Positions 17,901 through 31,451 of a stretch of DNA of 64,000 bases are shown here, piece after piece. Position numbers and translations under genes: made by a program. Under the pieces are notes generated by a model, which was not told where the DNA came from, did not search any database, and worked only from the letters and a program-made list of their open reading frames with translations. Origin of the DNA: Halocynthiibacter sp. SDUM655004 (GTDB lineage: Bacteria > Pseudomonadota > Alphaproteobacteria > Rhodobacterales > Rhodobacteraceae); the NCBI RefSeq assembly GCF_026015885.1, contig NZ_JAPDUG010000001.1, forward strand, positions 1,426,001 to 1,490,000, in the 5' to 3' direction. Each line of letters starts with the position of its first letter. The stretch's first letter is position 1.

Positions 17901-20285
17901 ATGAGCGGATTTGTTGCGGCTGTGGGGACACACGCCAAGAGCGGCGCAGGACAGGCGATTTCAGCTTGGATGCGACGTTTTGCAGCTTTAGTTTTTCTTT
18001 GCGTGTCAGTTGTTTACACCGTTGCACCAACGGCAGCACAGGCGCAAAACTACACTTTCAGCAACGTGCAGATCGACGGAGCCATCCGCGTAGATCAGGC
18101 CACCGTGATCAGTTATCTGGGAATCGAGCGCGGAAAGCCGGTCTCAACAAGCGAGTTGAACGACGGCTACCAGCGGCTTGTGCGCTCAGGTCTGTTCGAA
18201 ACTGTGGAGATTACGCCACAGGGGAACACGCTTCGTGTTCAGGTTCGGGAATGGCCGACAATCAATCAGATCAACATCGAAGGCAACAAACGCCTGAAAG
18301 ATGACGTGCTGCTTGAAGTGGTCCGTTCGCAACCGCGCCTCGTGTACAACCCCACATTGGCGGAGCAAGATGCGTTCTCGATCACCGAAGCCTATGAGGT
18401 TTCTGGGCGACTTGCCGCAACTGTGACGCCAAAGATCATCCGCCGTTCTGACAACCGCGTTGACCTTGTCTTTGAGGTGACAGAGGGCAAAACCGTTGAG
18501 ATTGAGCGCCTGAGCTTCCTTGGCAACCGTGTCTATTCAGACCGTCGCCTGCGTCGTGTTCTGGAGACAAAGCAAGCTGGCCTGCTTCGGACCTTCGTTC
18601 AAGCAGACACTTTCGTTGCCGACCGCATCGAGTTTGACAAGCAGATCTTGAAGGAATTCTACAACGACAACGGGTATATTGATTTCCAGACGCTATCTGT
18701 AACGAGCGAACTTGCCCAAGAACGTGATGGCGTCTTCCTGACGTTCCGCATTCGTGAAGGTCAGCAATTCCGAGTAGGCAGAGTCTCTGTTGTGTCGGAA
18801 ATTCCGGAAGCAGATCCAGCCGATTTTGAGAGACAGAACCGTTTGCGTACCGGCAAGGTTTACTCGCCATTGACGGTTGAAGCATCTGTGACACGGATGG
18901 AAAACCTCGCGCTTAAGAAGGGGTATTCCTTCGTGCGGGTCGAGCCACGTATTACACGCAACAGCCGCAATCGCACGCTTGATATCCAGCTTGCGCTTGT
19001 TCGTGGCCCACGTGTGTTTGTGGAGCGGATCGACATCGAAGGCAACACAACAACGCTTGACCGCGTGATCCGTCGCGAATTCCGCACAGTAGAGGGCGAC
19101 CCTTACAACCCGCGTGAAATTCAGCAGGCTCAAGAACGCATCGAAGCGCTTGGTTACTTCGCAACAACAGACGTCAGCACCCGTGAGGGCAGTAGCCCGG
19201 ATCGCGTTATTGTCGATGTTGATGTTGAGGAAACAACGACTGGTACATTGGGGCTTGGCCTTGCCTATAGCACCAACGACGGCTTCGGTATCAACGCGAC
19301 CTATGACCAACGGAACTTCCTTGGTCGCGGGCAGCGTCTTGGACTTGGCATCAGTACCGCAGCTCAACAGAATAGCTATCGGTTCAGCTTCTATGAGCCG
19401 AGCATCTTTAGCCGTGAACTCGGTTTCGGGCTGGATTTGAGCTATGTGAACAACCAGAACGACAACCTGTTCTATAAAACGACAACAGGTAAATTCCGGC
19501 CGTATCTCGACTTCCCTGTAAGCGACCGTGGCCGTGTTCGGTTGAACTATGAGTATGAGAATACAGATGTGTATGACGTGGATCGCGATAACAGTTCGCG
19601 GATCATCGTAAAAGACGAAGGCCGCCGTCGCGATAACAGCATCGGCTACTATTACACCTTCGATACACGCCGCAGCAAAATTGACGAAGACTTCAGCTTT
19701 GTTGCGCGCTTCGGTCAGGATTTCGGTCTGAACGACGTAAACCCATTTGTACGCTCCACGGCTCTTGTTGGGATGCAAACAACCATCTTGAACGATCTGA
19801 TCACTATTCGGGCCGTTGCTGAAGGTGGCGCTATCGGAGTCTTCGACGGCGGCAGCACCAAGGTTGTGGATCGCTTCTACATGGGCACCAACGTGATGCG
19901 TGGCTTTGAAAGCTACGGTATCGGTCCTCGTGATCTTAATGTGCCGAACGAAGATGCTTTGGGCGGTAACATGTATGCCGTGATGCGTCTTGAAGCGGAC
20001 TTCCCGCTTGGCATTCCTGAAGAGTACGGTATTTCGGGCGGTGTGTTCCTTGATGTGGGCTCTGTTTGGTCATTGGATGATACAAACGGCGGTCCTGCGA
20101 ACGGCGCCTGTCCGGTTGCAGACTGTACCGTGGATGATTCCCTGCGGCTGCGTTCTGTGGTTGGTTTCGCGCTCTATTGGGACACGCCAATTGGTCCATT
20201 GCGCTTTAACTTTACCAAGGCGCTGCAGAAAGAAAGCTATGACAAGGAACAACAGTTCGAATTCACGATCTCGACAGAGTTCTAA
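17901..20285 (+). CDS. bamA: Outer membrane protein assembly factor BamA
   Basis: Inserts beta-barrel proteins into the outer membrane. The 794-residue protein has a signal peptide, about five POTRA repeats (roughly residues 50-450, for example RVQVREWPTINQINIEGNKRLKDD in the second) and a C-terminal 16-strand barrel from about residue 450, ending FEFTISTEF with the usual terminal Phe. The barrel contains the VMRGFESYGIGPRD segment that corresponds to the conserved VRGF loop. The chosen ATG at 17901 has GGGGG upstream but gives a long n-region of 23 residues before a second possible start, MRRFAALVF, at 17970. It heads the cluster of outer-membrane and lipid A genes. Confidence 0.96.
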   Translation: MSGFVAAVGTHAKSGAGQAISAWMRRFAALVFLCVSVVYTVAPTAAQAQNYTFSNVQIDGAIRVDQATVISYLGIERGKPVSTSELNDGYQRLVRSGLFETVEITPQGNTLRVQVREWPTINQINIEGNKRLKDDVLLEVVRSQPRLVYNPTLAEQDAFSITEAYEVSGRLAATVTPKIIRRSDNRVDLVFEVTEGKTVEIERLSFLGNRVYSDRRLRRVLETKQAGLLRTFVQADTFVADRIEFDKQILKEFYNDNGYIDFQTLSVTSELAQERDGVFLTFRIREGQQFRVGRVSVVSEIPEADPADFERQNRLRTGKVYSPLTVEASVTRMENLALKKGYSFVRVEPRITRNSRNRTLDIQLALVRGPRVFVERIDIEGNTTTLDRVIRREFRTVEGDPYNPREIQQAQERIEALGYFATTDVSTREGSSPDRVIVDVDVEETTTGTLGLGLAYSTNDGFGINATYDQRNFLGRGQRLGLGISTAAQQNSYRFSFYEPSIFSRELGFGLDLSYVNNQNDNLFYKTTTGKFRPYLDFPVSDRGRVRLNYEYENTDVYDVDRDNSSRIIVKDEGRRRDNSIGYYYTFDTRRSKIDEDFSFVARFGQDFGLNDVNPFVRSTALVGMQTTILNDLITIRAVAEGGAIGVFDGGSTKVVDRFYMGTNVMRGFESYGIGPRDLNVPNEDALGGNMYAVMRLEADFPLGIPEEYGISGGVFLDVGSVWSLDDTNGGPANGACPVADCTVDDSLRLRSVVGFALYWDTPIGPLRFNFTKALQKESYDKEQQFEFTISTEF

Positions 20286-20286
20286 G

Positions 20287-21009
20287 ATGTTTCAGCTTAA
20301 TACGGCATGTCGCGGTTTCCTAACGGGGGCCGCGCTTTGCGTTTTCTTCTCGACAATGCCCTCGTTCGGCTTTGCTCAGGCGCAAGGGACGGACCAGACT
20401 TCTTCGCAAACCACCGAACAGGTTGACGCGCTTGCGAACAGCCCCGAGGAGGAAGCAGACGCTCCCGAAACCGCGCCAGCTCAAGGCTTTCGCCCGATCG
20501 AGTTTTCGACGGGGACGCCTTTAAATGCGGCTGTTGCAGGCGGCGGTGTTAACGGGGCAGGGTTTGTTATTCTCAATCAGGATCGACTGTTCTTTGAATC
20601 GGCCTATGGGAAACGCGCGCTTGAGGAATTGCAGGAGCAAGCCCGTGCGTTACAATCGGAAAACAGCACCCTAACGCAGGACCTAGAGGCCGAAGAAAAC
20701 GAGCTTGCGCAGAACCGCAGCAATATGGAGCCAGACGAGTTTCGCCGTCGTGCAGATGCGTTTGACGAGAAGGTTCAAGCCATCCGCGCGGCCCAAGATC
20801 GTAAGCTTCAGGAACTGGGAGAGCAGGAAGAAGTGGCTCGCAACAACTTTGCCCGAGCTATTGTTCCAGTGCTTCAAGCGATCCTGAAAGAGCGGGGCGC
20901 GGCCGGCATTCTTGATTCTCGGGTTGTCTTGTTGCCCTCGCCAGATATCAATATCACAGACGATGCAATCCGCCTTGTAGATCAAATACTTGGCGACGGC
21001 GCTGAATAA
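20287..21009 (+). CDS. OmpH/Skp-family periplasmic chaperone
   Basis: Probable chaperone that holds unfolded outer-membrane proteins on their way to BamA. Residues 1-32 form a signal peptide (MFQLNTACRGFLTGAALCVFF, cleavage near GFAQAQ). A low-complexity acidic stretch follows, then the OmpH domain from about residue 95 (VILNQDRLFFESAYGKRALEELQ) with a long coiled-coil arm. It is 240 residues, longer than the 160 of E. coli Skp because of the acidic linker. The ATG at 20287 lies one base after the bamA stop. The much longer open frame upstream overlaps bamA and is not real coding sequence. Confidence 0.88.
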   Translation: MFQLNTACRGFLTGAALCVFFSTMPSFGFAQAQGTDQTSSQTTEQVDALANSPEEEADAPETAPAQGFRPIEFSTGTPLNAAVAGGGVNGAGFVILNQDRLFFESAYGKRALEELQEQARALQSENSTLTQDLEAEENELAQNRSNMEPDEFRRRADAFDEKVQAIRAAQDRKLQELGEQEEVARNNFARAIVPVLQAILKERGAAGILDSRVVLLPSPDINITDDAIRLVDQILGDGAE

Positions 21010-21136
21010 CGAAAATTCATCAAATATACGTTTTGAAACACGCCTGATTTAAGAGGAATCATGCAACGCCTATTGATGCGCTGCACCTCGCTTGATACTC
21101 AGGGAAAACATTTTTCGCGGTGCGAGAGGAGACCCC

Positions 21137-21601
21137 ATGCAGTCCAAACACATGACCGAAGCCGATCTGGATATTATTCAGCGGATCATTCCGCACCGTT
21201 ATCCCTTCCTGTTGATCGACAAAGTGGTTGATGTGGATCCGGGCAAAAGCGCCGTCGGAATCAAGAACGTCACCTATAACGAGCCGCATTTTCAGGGTCA
21301 CTTCCCGGGTGCACCGATTATGCCGGGTGTCACGATCATTGAATCAATGGCGCAATCGGCTGCGGTTCTTGTCGGTTTGTGGCTGGAGATGGTGGATAAG
21401 CCTTTGTTGGTTTATTTCATGTCCGTTGATAACGCCAAATTCCGCCAAAAGGTTGTTCCTGGTGATGTGCTGGAATTGCACGTTACGGTGAAAAAGGCGC
21501 GCGGCATGATCTGGCTGTTCCACGGCGAAGCCAAGGTCGACGGCAAAGTTGTTGCCGAAGCCGAGTTCAAAGCGATGATCGATCTGCAAGGTGAGGACTA
21601 A
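21137..21601 (+). CDS. fabZ: 3-hydroxyacyl-ACP dehydratase
   Basis: Dehydrates 3-hydroxyacyl-ACP in fatty acid elongation and competes with LpxA for 3-hydroxymyristoyl-ACP. The 154 residues include [14 protein letters not shown] and the catalytic His/Glu segments [15 protein letters not shown] and [11 protein letters not shown]. The ATG at 21137 has AGGAG upstream; an open frame from 21092 is an artefact. It follows ompH after 127 bases and precedes lpxA by three bases, so fatty acid and lipid A synthesis are linked in one transcript. In many relatives lpxD sits just before fabZ; it is absent here. Confidence 0.96.
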   Translation: MQSKHMTEADLDIIQRIIPHRYPFLLIDKVVDVDPGKSAVGIKNVTYNEPHFQGHFPGAPIMPGVTIIESMAQSAAVLVGLWLEMVDKPLLVYFMSVDNAKFRQKVVPGDVLELHVTVKKARGMIWLFHGEAKVDGKVVAEAEFKAMIDLQGED

Positions 21602-21604
21602 TCC

Positions 21605-22402
21605 TTGAGCATTGACCCATCCGCAGAGATTCACCCGAGCGCGGTTATCGAAGAGGGCGCGGTCATCGGCCCCAAGTGCCGGATCGGGCCATTCTCTGTT
21701 ATCGGGCCAAAGGTTACGCTTGGCACAGGGGTTATCGTCAAAAGCCACGTGGTTATTACCGGCTTGACCGAGATCGGTGACGAGACCGAGGTGTTTTCCT
21801 TTGCTTCAATCGGTGAGATTCCGCAGGACCTTAAGTTCGAGGGCGAGGAAACACGCCTGATCGTCGGTAAACGCAATTCGATCCGCGAGGGCGCAACCAT
21901 GAACACCGGTACCAAAGGTGGTGGTGGTGTCACGCGCGTGGGCGATGATTGTCTGTTTATGACAGGGGCGCATGTTGGCCATGACACGACGGTCGGCAAT
22001 CATGTCATCCTCGCCAACCAAGCCGCACTCGCTGGGCATTGCGAAATCGAAGATAACGTGATCATCGGTGGTCTTTCTGGAATCCATCAATGGGTGCGGA
22101 TCGGCACCGGCGCGATCATCGGTGCGGTCACCATGGTGACGAATGATGTTATTCCTCATGGTCTTGTACAGGGGCCGCGTGGCGAGCTTGACGGGCTAAA
22201 TCTTGTGGGGCTCAAGCGCAGAGGCGTGTCGCGCGCTGATATTTCCGCGCTGCGCGCAGCACTTCAAATGTTGCGACAGGGCGAAGGCGCCTTTCAGGAC
22301 CGAGCTGAGCGTTTGGCCGAGGAAAGCGACAGCCCCTATGTTCAGGAAATCACGCGCTTTGTCTTGGGCGAAAGCGACCGTGGATTTTTGACGCCAAGCT
22401 AA
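21605..22402 (+). CDS. lpxA: UDP-N-acetylglucosamine acyltransferase
   Basis: First step of lipid A synthesis: transfers a 3-hydroxyacyl chain from ACP to UDP-GlcNAc. The left-handed beta-helix is visible as hexapeptide repeats (IHPSAVIEEGAVIGPKCRIG and onward). The catalytic His region reads MTGAHVGHDTTVGNHVILAN. The C-terminal helical domain carries GLNLVGLKRRGVS. The length is 265 residues, typical. The start is a TTG at 21605 with GAGGA eight bases upstream inside the end of fabZ. Its stop is directly followed by the ATG of lpxI. Confidence 0.96.
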   Translation: MSIDPSAEIHPSAVIEEGAVIGPKCRIGPFSVIGPKVTLGTGVIVKSHVVITGLTEIGDETEVFSFASIGEIPQDLKFEGEETRLIVGKRNSIREGATMNTGTKGGGGVTRVGDDCLFMTGAHVGHDTTVGNHVILANQAALAGHCEIEDNVIIGGLSGIHQWVRIGTGAIIGAVTMVTNDVIPHGLVQGPRGELDGLNLVGLKRRGVSRADISALRAALQMLRQGEGAFQDRAERLAEESDSPYVQEITRFVLGESDRGFLTPS

Positions 22403-23257
22403 ATGAGCGAGGCGGGCAAAATCACAGGAGCCAAAACTGTCTCCGACACTGAACATGCCGCCACTGAGGGCCGTTTGGCCATTCTCGCTGGCGGAGGTCA
22501 ATTGCCTGCTACGCTTGCGAAGTCTGATCCGGATGCCTTTACGGTTTCGTTCAAAGGCGCCCCGATTGATTTTGAAACGGCCTATACCGCCAGCTTTGAA
22601 AAGCTCGGCCGCCTGTTCAAACGCCTTCATAAAGAGGGCGTGACACGCGTTGTTTTTGCTGGCGGTCTTGCGCGTCCTGCGCTCAATCCATTGCGGTTTG
22701 ACGCGACGATGATCCGTCTCGCACCGCGCATTCTGGCGGCGATGAAAGGGGGCGATGATGCGCTCCTTCGGCTGGTGATTGAGGTGTTTGAGGCTGAAGG
22801 GTTCGCAATCGTTGGGGCTCATGATGTTGAGCCGACTCTGCTCGCAACATTGGGTGTGATCTCGGGGTCTGAACCAGATGAGCAATCTTTGCAGGACCTC
22901 GCGCGCGCAGGCGCAATCCTTGAAGCGCTCGCAGATGTTGATGTGGGTCAAGGCTGCGTGGTTGCCAACGGGTTGTGCCATGGGATCGAAACCATTCAAG
23001 GCACCGACGAGATGCTGCGCTTTGTGGCGCGTTCCGATCTTGAAAGGTCCGGCATTCTGCTCAAACGCGCCAAGCGGGGGCAAGAGTTGCGGGTGGATAT
23101 GCCTGTGATTGGGCCACAGACGCTCAAGATGGCGCATCTGGCGGGTCTGGCGGGGATTTGTGTTCAGGCGGGCAAGGTGATGATCGTCGAGCGCGACGAA
23201 GTTCTACGTCTTTCTGAGGACTACGGCATTTTCCTTTTTGGGGAGGCGGGCCCGTGA
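22403..23257 (+). CDS. lpxI: UDP-2,3-diacylglucosamine pyrophosphatase LpxI
   Basis: Hydrolyses UDP-2,3-diacylglucosamine to lipid X and UMP. LpxI (formerly DUF1009) replaces LpxH in many alphaproteobacteria; this is established for Caulobacter. The 284-residue protein starts with a polar leader, then RLAILAGGGQLPATLAK. VFAGGLARPALNPLRFD, GAHDVEPTLLA and the C-terminal GPQTLKMAHLAGLAGICVQAG are family features. Its position between lpxA and lpxB supports the assignment. The ATG starts at the base after the lpxA stop, and its end overlaps lpxB by four bases. Confidence 0.92.
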   Translation: MSEAGKITGAKTVSDTEHAATEGRLAILAGGGQLPATLAKSDPDAFTVSFKGAPIDFETAYTASFEKLGRLFKRLHKEGVTRVVFAGGLARPALNPLRFDATMIRLAPRILAAMKGGDDALLRLVIEVFEAEGFAIVGAHDVEPTLLATLGVISGSEPDEQSLQDLARAGAILEALADVDVGQGCVVANGLCHGIETIQGTDEMLRFVARSDLERSGILLKRAKRGQELRVDMPVIGPQTLKMAHLAGLAGICVQAGKVMIVERDEVLRLSEDYGIFLFGEAGP

Positions 23258-24420
23258 AGGTATTTCTGATCGCCGGAGAACAGTCAGGCGATAAGCTTGG
23301 CGCAGCTTTGATGGTGGGGCTGAAAACTTTGGTGCCAGAAGTGGAGTTTCGCGGCGTTGCCGGACCACAGATGCAGGCCGAGGGTATGGTTTCACTCTTT
23401 GATATGAGCGAACTTTCGGTGATGGGCATAGCCGAAGTGCTGCCAAAATATCGGCACCTCAAGCGCCGTATCCGTGAAGTGGCCGAGGACGCTTTGGCAT
23501 GGGAACCGGATGTAATCGTATCAATCGACAGTCCCGATTTCTGCCTGCGCGTTGCGGCAATCGTTAAAGCCGCGCGCGATATTCCGACAGTTCATTATGT
23601 TGCGCCGAGTGTCTGGGCATGGCGCGAGGGGCGCGCGGCCAAAATGGCTAAGGTGATCGACCATGTGCTCGCGCTTTTGCCGTTTGAGCCGCCGTTGATG
23701 CAAGCTGCAGGGATGAGCTGTGATTTCGTCGGCCATCCAATTGTTGCCGAACCACAGGCCGGTTCCGAAGAGGCCGAGGTATTCCGAACCGCGCAGGGTA
23801 TTGCATCAGATGCTCCGCTGATCCTTGCTTTGCCTGGATCACGGCGCGGCGAAATCGAGCGGCTTGGCCCAGTTTTGGGTGATGCGCTTGCACGGTCAGT
23901 CGCGGATATTCCCAACGCGCGCGTTGTTCTTCCTGTGGCAAACGGCAAGTTGCCAATCGTTGAGCAGGTGGTTTCCCATTGGCCAGATACAATTGCGCCA
24001 ATTCTGCTGGAAACATCCGCAGAGACAATTGCAGACAAGAGAGCGGCCTTTGTCGCGGCAGATGTGGCAATTGCGGCATCCGGCACCGTATCGCTTGAGC
24101 TTGCAGCAGCGAGAACGCCAATGGTCATCGCTTATGACATGAATTGGTTCAGCCGAATGCTCATTGCACGCATGCTTAAGGTTGATACGGTCACCTTGGT
24201 CAATTTGGTGAGTGAGCGGCGTGATGTGCCGGAGTTTTTGGGCAAAGACTGCCAACCAGAACCGATTGCTAATGCGGTCGTTGAAACTTGGCTTGCACCA
24301 GACAAACAGCGCGCTGCGATGGAGCTTGCGATGAAGCGATTGGGCGAGGGGACTGATCCAGGTTTGCGGGCTGCGCAATCCGTCGTTGATGCTGTCTCCC
24401 GCCTTAAATCAAACGCCTAG
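23254..24420 (+). CDS. lpxB: Lipid-A-disaccharide synthase
   Basis: Joins lipid X and UDP-2,3-diacylglucosamine into the disaccharide backbone of lipid A, at the inner membrane. It is a GT-B glycosyltransferase of 388 residues. The first residues [17 protein letters not shown] match the family start, and [33 protein letters not shown] and [20 protein letters not shown] are in order. The start is GTG at 23254, overlapping lpxI (GTGA), with GGAGG upstream. The stop is shared in an overlap of four bases (CTAG) with the convergent mnmA, so no terminator fits between them. Confidence 0.96.
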   Translation: MKVFLIAGEQSGDKLGAALMVGLKTLVPEVEFRGVAGPQMQAEGMVSLFDMSELSVMGIAEVLPKYRHLKRRIREVAEDALAWEPDVIVSIDSPDFCLRVAAIVKAARDIPTVHYVAPSVWAWREGRAAKMAKVIDHVLALLPFEPPLMQAAGMSCDFVGHPIVAEPQAGSEEAEVFRTAQGIASDAPLILALPGSRRGEIERLGPVLGDALARSVADIPNARVVLPVANGKLPIVEQVVSHWPDTIAPILLETSAETIADKRAAFVAADVAIAASGTVSLELAAARTPMVIAYDMNWFSRMLIARMLKVDTVTLVNLVSERRDVPEFLGKDCQPEPIANAVVETWLAPDKQRAAMELAMKRLGEGTDPGLRAAQSVVDAVSRLKSNA

Positions 24421-25562
24421 TACCCGCGCCAAATCCAACCGCCACCGAAAATTCGTGTGCTTTCTGTATCGTAGAACACGCAGGCCTGTCCCGGAGACAC
24501 GCCTTCTTCTGGAGATAGTAATTCGACAGTCGCTTCTGTTTCCGAGATCGGACGCAAGATCGCTTCGCGCGGCGGGCGTGTTGAGCGCACCCGCACCGAA
24601 AGATGCCATTCCTCACGGCTGGTCATGGGCGCGTCGTGGAGCCAGTTGATTTCGCGAACCGGAATAGTCCGTGTAGCCAGTGCCGTTTTTGGCCCGACGA
24701 CCACTTGCTTCTTATCCGCGTCCAGCTTCACCACATAAAGCGGATCAGCCAAACCACCAATGCCAAGCCCGCGGCGTTGGCCGATTGTATAGTGGATCAC
24801 ACCTTTATGTTCGCCCAGCACGTTGCCTTCCAGATCAACAATCTGTCCTGGATCAGCGGCCTCAGGGCGCAGCTTCTCGATAACGCTGGCATAGTTCCCA
24901 TTGGGCACGAAACAAATATCCTGGCTGTCCGGCTTATCCGCCACAACTAGCCCGTATTTCGAGGCAAGCTTGCGGGTTTCATCCTTGCTCGGCAAATGCC
25001 CAAGTGGAAAGCGCAGGTATTCAAGCTGTTCTTCGGTTGTCGAGAACAGGAAATAACTCTGGTCACGGTTGGAATCGGCAGCACTATGAAGCTCAGGCCC
25101 ATTCGCGCCCATTTTACGCTGGATATAATGCCCCGTGGCCATGCAGTCGGCATCAAGGTCTTTGGCCGTTTCAAGCAAATCCTTAAACTTCACACGCTCG
25201 TTGCAGCGGATACACGGCACGGGAGTTGCGCCAGCAAGATATGAATCGGCAAACTCGTCGATCACCGCATCTTGGAAAATGTTCTCATAATCCAGCACGT
25301 AATGCGGAAAGCCCATTTCCTCTGCCACGCGGCGCGCATCGTGGATGTCCACGCCAGCGCAACATGCCCCTTTTTTGGCCAAAGCCGCGCCGTGATCGTA
25401 AAGCTGAAGCGTAACGCCAACCACGTCATAGCCTTCATCTGCGAGCATTGCTGCAACAACAGAGCTGTCGACGCCACCAGACATCGCAACCACGACCCGT
25501 GTTTCTGCGGGCGGTTTCGCAAAGCCTAACGAGTTAAGCGGCGGTGTGTTGTCAAGAGCCAT
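24417..25562 (-). CDS. mnmA: tRNA-specific 2-thiouridylase
   Basis: Adds sulfur to C2 of U34 in tRNAs for Glu, Gln and Lys. The PP-loop [17 protein letters not shown] is near residue 25. The first catalytic Cys lies in [12 protein letters not shown] and the second in [11 protein letters not shown]. The segment GHYIQRK follows the first. At 381 residues it is of normal length. The ATG at 25562 starts [11 protein letters not shown]; an open frame to 25619 adds 19 residues without family support. It is convergent with lpxB and divergent from sciP. Confidence 0.95.
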   Translation of the reverse strand: MALDNTPPLNSLGFAKPPAETRVVVAMSGGVDSSVVAAMLADEGYDVVGVTLQLYDHGAALAKKGACCAGVDIHDARRVAEEMGFPHYVLDYENIFQDAVIDEFADSYLAGATPVPCIRCNERVKFKDLLETAKDLDADCMATGHYIQRKMGANGPELHSAADSNRDQSYFLFSTTEEQLEYLRFPLGHLPSKDETRKLASKYGLVVADKPDSQDICFVPNGNYASVIEKLRPEAADPGQIVDLEGNVLGEHKGVIHYTIGQRRGLGIGGLADPLYVVKLDADKKQVVVGPKTALATRTIPVREINWLHDAPMTSREEWHLSVRVRSTRPPREAILRPISETEATVELLSPEEGVSPGQACVFYDTESTRIFGGGWIWRGY

Positions 25563-25688
25563 GTGTCGTTCCACTTCAAGAAGTCCAGCAGAATATAGGA
25601 AAATGCTAATTACTAACAAGGGGGCGTTTTCACCCTCCCTTAAGGGTGTTTGCTCAGATTGAACACCGGAAAATACGAGGGGAATCGC

Positions 25689-25967
25689 ATGTTTTTGAAA
25701 AAAGTAGAGGGTCCAAGAGCCGTAACCCTGCCGGATGGAAGTGTTTTATCGCGTGCAGACTTGCCGCCCGCCAACACCCGACGATGGGTCGCAAGTCGAA
25801 AAGCCGCCGTCGTACGTGGCGTTCTACACGGTTTAATTCCGTTAAAAGAAGCACTTTCAAAGTACGGATTAAGCGAAGAAGAGTTCGATTCTTGGTGCGC
25901 GGCGATCGAACAGCATGGAGAATCTGCCTTAAAATCCACGACTTTGCAAAAGTACAGACAACTTTAG
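25689..25967 (+). CDS. sciP: CtrA inhibitor SciP (DUF1153)
   Basis: Small helix-turn-helix protein of 92 residues. In Caulobacter, SciP binds CtrA at its target promoters and blocks transcription early in the cell cycle; this is known for the family, not shown here. The core [20 protein letters not shown] and [15 protein letters not shown], ending LQKYRQL, is highly typical. The ATG at 25689 has GAGGGG upstream. An open frame from 25650 is not needed. It lies 94 bases before ctrA in the same direction, an arrangement that places repressor and master regulator together. Confidence 0.93.
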   Translation: MFLKKVEGPRAVTLPDGSVLSRADLPPANTRRWVASRKAAVVRGVLHGLIPLKEALSKYGLSEEEFDSWCAAIEQHGESALKSTTLQKYRQL

Positions 25968-25994
25968 GTTGTATTTAACTAAGTTTCTGCAATG

Positions 25995-26010
25995 GTAACT
26001 TGTGGTTAAC
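25995..26010 (+). promoter_or_regulatory. CtrA-box-like site upstream of ctrA
   Basis: The sequence GTAA-CTTGTGG-TTAAC matches the CtrA consensus TTAA-N7-TTAAC in all but the first base. It lies 52 bases before the ctrA start. This fits autoregulation of ctrA, which is established in Caulobacter. Binding here is inferred. Confidence 0.55.
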
Positions 26011-26061
26011 CAATTTTGGTCATGGTCCACTTGTGAGAAGGAAAAATAGCGGAGATTTAAA

Positions 26062-26775
26062 ATGCGAGTCCTCTTGGTAGAAGACGATCCAACAACATCA
26101 AAAAGCATCGAAATGATGCTGACCCACGCAAACCTGAATGTGTATTGCACCGACCTCGGAGAAGAAGGGGTCGATCTTGCGAAGCTTTATGACTACGACC
26201 TGATCCTATTGGATCTGAACTTGCCTGATATGAACGGTCACGAAGTGTTGCGACAGCTGCGCCTCGCACGGATTGATACCCCAATCCTCATCTTGTCTGG
26301 CGCGGACGATACCGAAAACAAAATCAAAGGTTTCGGATTTGGCGCGGATGACTACATGACGAAGCCATTCCATCGTGAAGAACTCGTTGCGCGTATCCAC
26401 GCAATCATCCGCCGTTCCAAGGGACACAGCCAATCCATTATTAAAACTGGGAAAATCTCGGTTAACCTTGACGCCAAAACAGTCGATGTTGACGGGAAAA
26501 CGGTTCACCTAACTGGTAAAGAATACCAGATGCTTGAATTGTTGTCCTTGCGTAAGGGAACAACCCTAACCAAGGAAATGTTCCTAAATCACCTTTATGG
26601 CGGCATGGATGAACCCGAACTCAAAATTATTGACGTGTTTATCTGTAAACTTCGCAAAAAACTCTCCGAGGCGACTGACGGGACCAATTATATCGAGACG
26701 GTGTGGGGCCGTGGATATGTACTTCGTGACCCGGAAGAAGCCAGCATGAAGGAGCCACTCGCCGTCGGCGCCTAA
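26062..26775 (+). CDS. ctrA: Cell-cycle response regulator CtrA
   Basis: OmpR-family response regulator of 237 residues. The receiver domain covers residues 1-115, with acidic pocket E7-D8-D9, phosphoacceptor D51 in [13 protein letters not shown], and K in [10 protein letters not shown]. The winged-helix DNA-binding domain spans about 125-225 with [17 protein letters not shown] and [11 protein letters not shown], ending VWGRGYVL. In Rhodobacterales CtrA is usually not essential and controls motility, gene transfer agents and quorum-linked traits; in Caulobacter it controls division. Which of these holds here is not visible. The CtrA-like site upstream suggests self-control. Confidence 0.96.
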   Translation: MRVLLVEDDPTTSKSIEMMLTHANLNVYCTDLGEEGVDLAKLYDYDLILLDLNLPDMNGHEVLRQLRLARIDTPILILSGADDTENKIKGFGFGADDYMTKPFHREELVARIHAIIRRSKGHSQSIIKTGKISVNLDAKTVDVDGKTVHLTGKEYQMLELLSLRKGTTLTKEMFLNHLYGGMDEPELKIIDVFICKLRKKLSEATDGTNYIETVWGRGYVLRDPEEASMKEPLAVGA

Positions 26776-26829
26776 AAAACGCATTGCTTTCTCGCTCTCT
26801 CCTCTGGACTCTCTGGGGTAGGCCCTTAA

Positions 26830-31058
<4,229 letters not shown>

Positions 31059-31097
31059 CGCAAATCTCTCTTTGGCAGTGCCGTTTTGTTCACAAAT

Positions 31098-31112
31098 GTT
31101 CTCAAAAAGTTC
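31098..31112 (+). promoter_or_regulatory. LexA-like site (GTTC-N7-GTTC) before the 40-residue gene
   Basis: GTTC-TCAAAAA-GTTC matches the GTTCN7GTTC form of SOS box known for Rhodobacter and Caulobacter LexA. A further GTTC lies at 31088. The left part, TGTTCTCA (31097-31104), also forms an eight-base inverted repeat with TGAGAACA (31133-31140), and TTTACG-AAG-CGTAAA lies between. The site is 56 bases before the small gene start, a sensible operator position. LexA binding is inferred. Confidence 0.5.
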
Positions 31113-31167
31113 TTTACGAAGCGTAAATAATATGAGAACAAAGTGTAAACAAAGATGGGAGAGAAAG

Positions 31168-31290
31168 ATGATTAAGGAAGTTCGCAGCGTTATCTCACGA
31201 TCATCCGGAACATTGGTTCAGGATTTCATCGGACTTACAGCACTGGTTGTAATTTTGATGGCATCATTGTTCCTGCCCGTTTTTGCCTAG
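31168..31290 (+). CDS. Small single-span membrane protein, 40 residues, possibly SOS-controlled
   Basis: An ATG at 31168 with GGGAGAG upstream opens a 40-codon frame: MIKEVRSVISRSSGTLVQDF, then a hydrophobic helix to the C-terminus (IGLTALVVILMASLFLPVFA). The N-terminal half is basic and the helix ends the protein, so it should sit in the inner membrane with the N-terminus inside. A LexA-like site precedes it and a strong terminator follows, so it has the layout of an independent one-gene transcript. In Caulobacter the SOS-induced division inhibitor SidA is a 29-residue inner-membrane peptide; the parallel is one of size and regulation only, with no sequence similarity claimed. Function unknown. 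Confidence 0.65.
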   Translation: MIKEVRSVISRSSGTLVQDFIGLTALVVILMASLFLPVFA

Positions 31291-31416
31291 TTGCCCGCCC
31301 GAGTGTTTTGGCTTTTGAGTATCTTGTCCCCAAAGTGATACCCCATATGCCACTGCCTGTTGCTGAAATCTGAGAATACCTCTTCCGGATTTATCACAAA
31401 ACACATCGGGTTTTAC

Positions 31417-31451
31417 TGCCGCCACCTGTCCCGAGGTGGCGGCATTTTTTT
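31417..31451 (+). terminator. Rho-independent terminator after the 40-residue gene
   Basis: GCCGCCACCT pairs perfectly with AGGTGGCGGC over a six-base loop GTCCCG, followed by ATTTTTTTAT. It ends the small-gene transcript and overlaps the stop of the convergent chemoreceptor gene at 31450. Confidence 0.9.

Noticed and set aside
18693-19778. 361-codon minus-strand frame within bamA
   Set aside because: Shadow of the barrel-coding region; no binding site or similarity.
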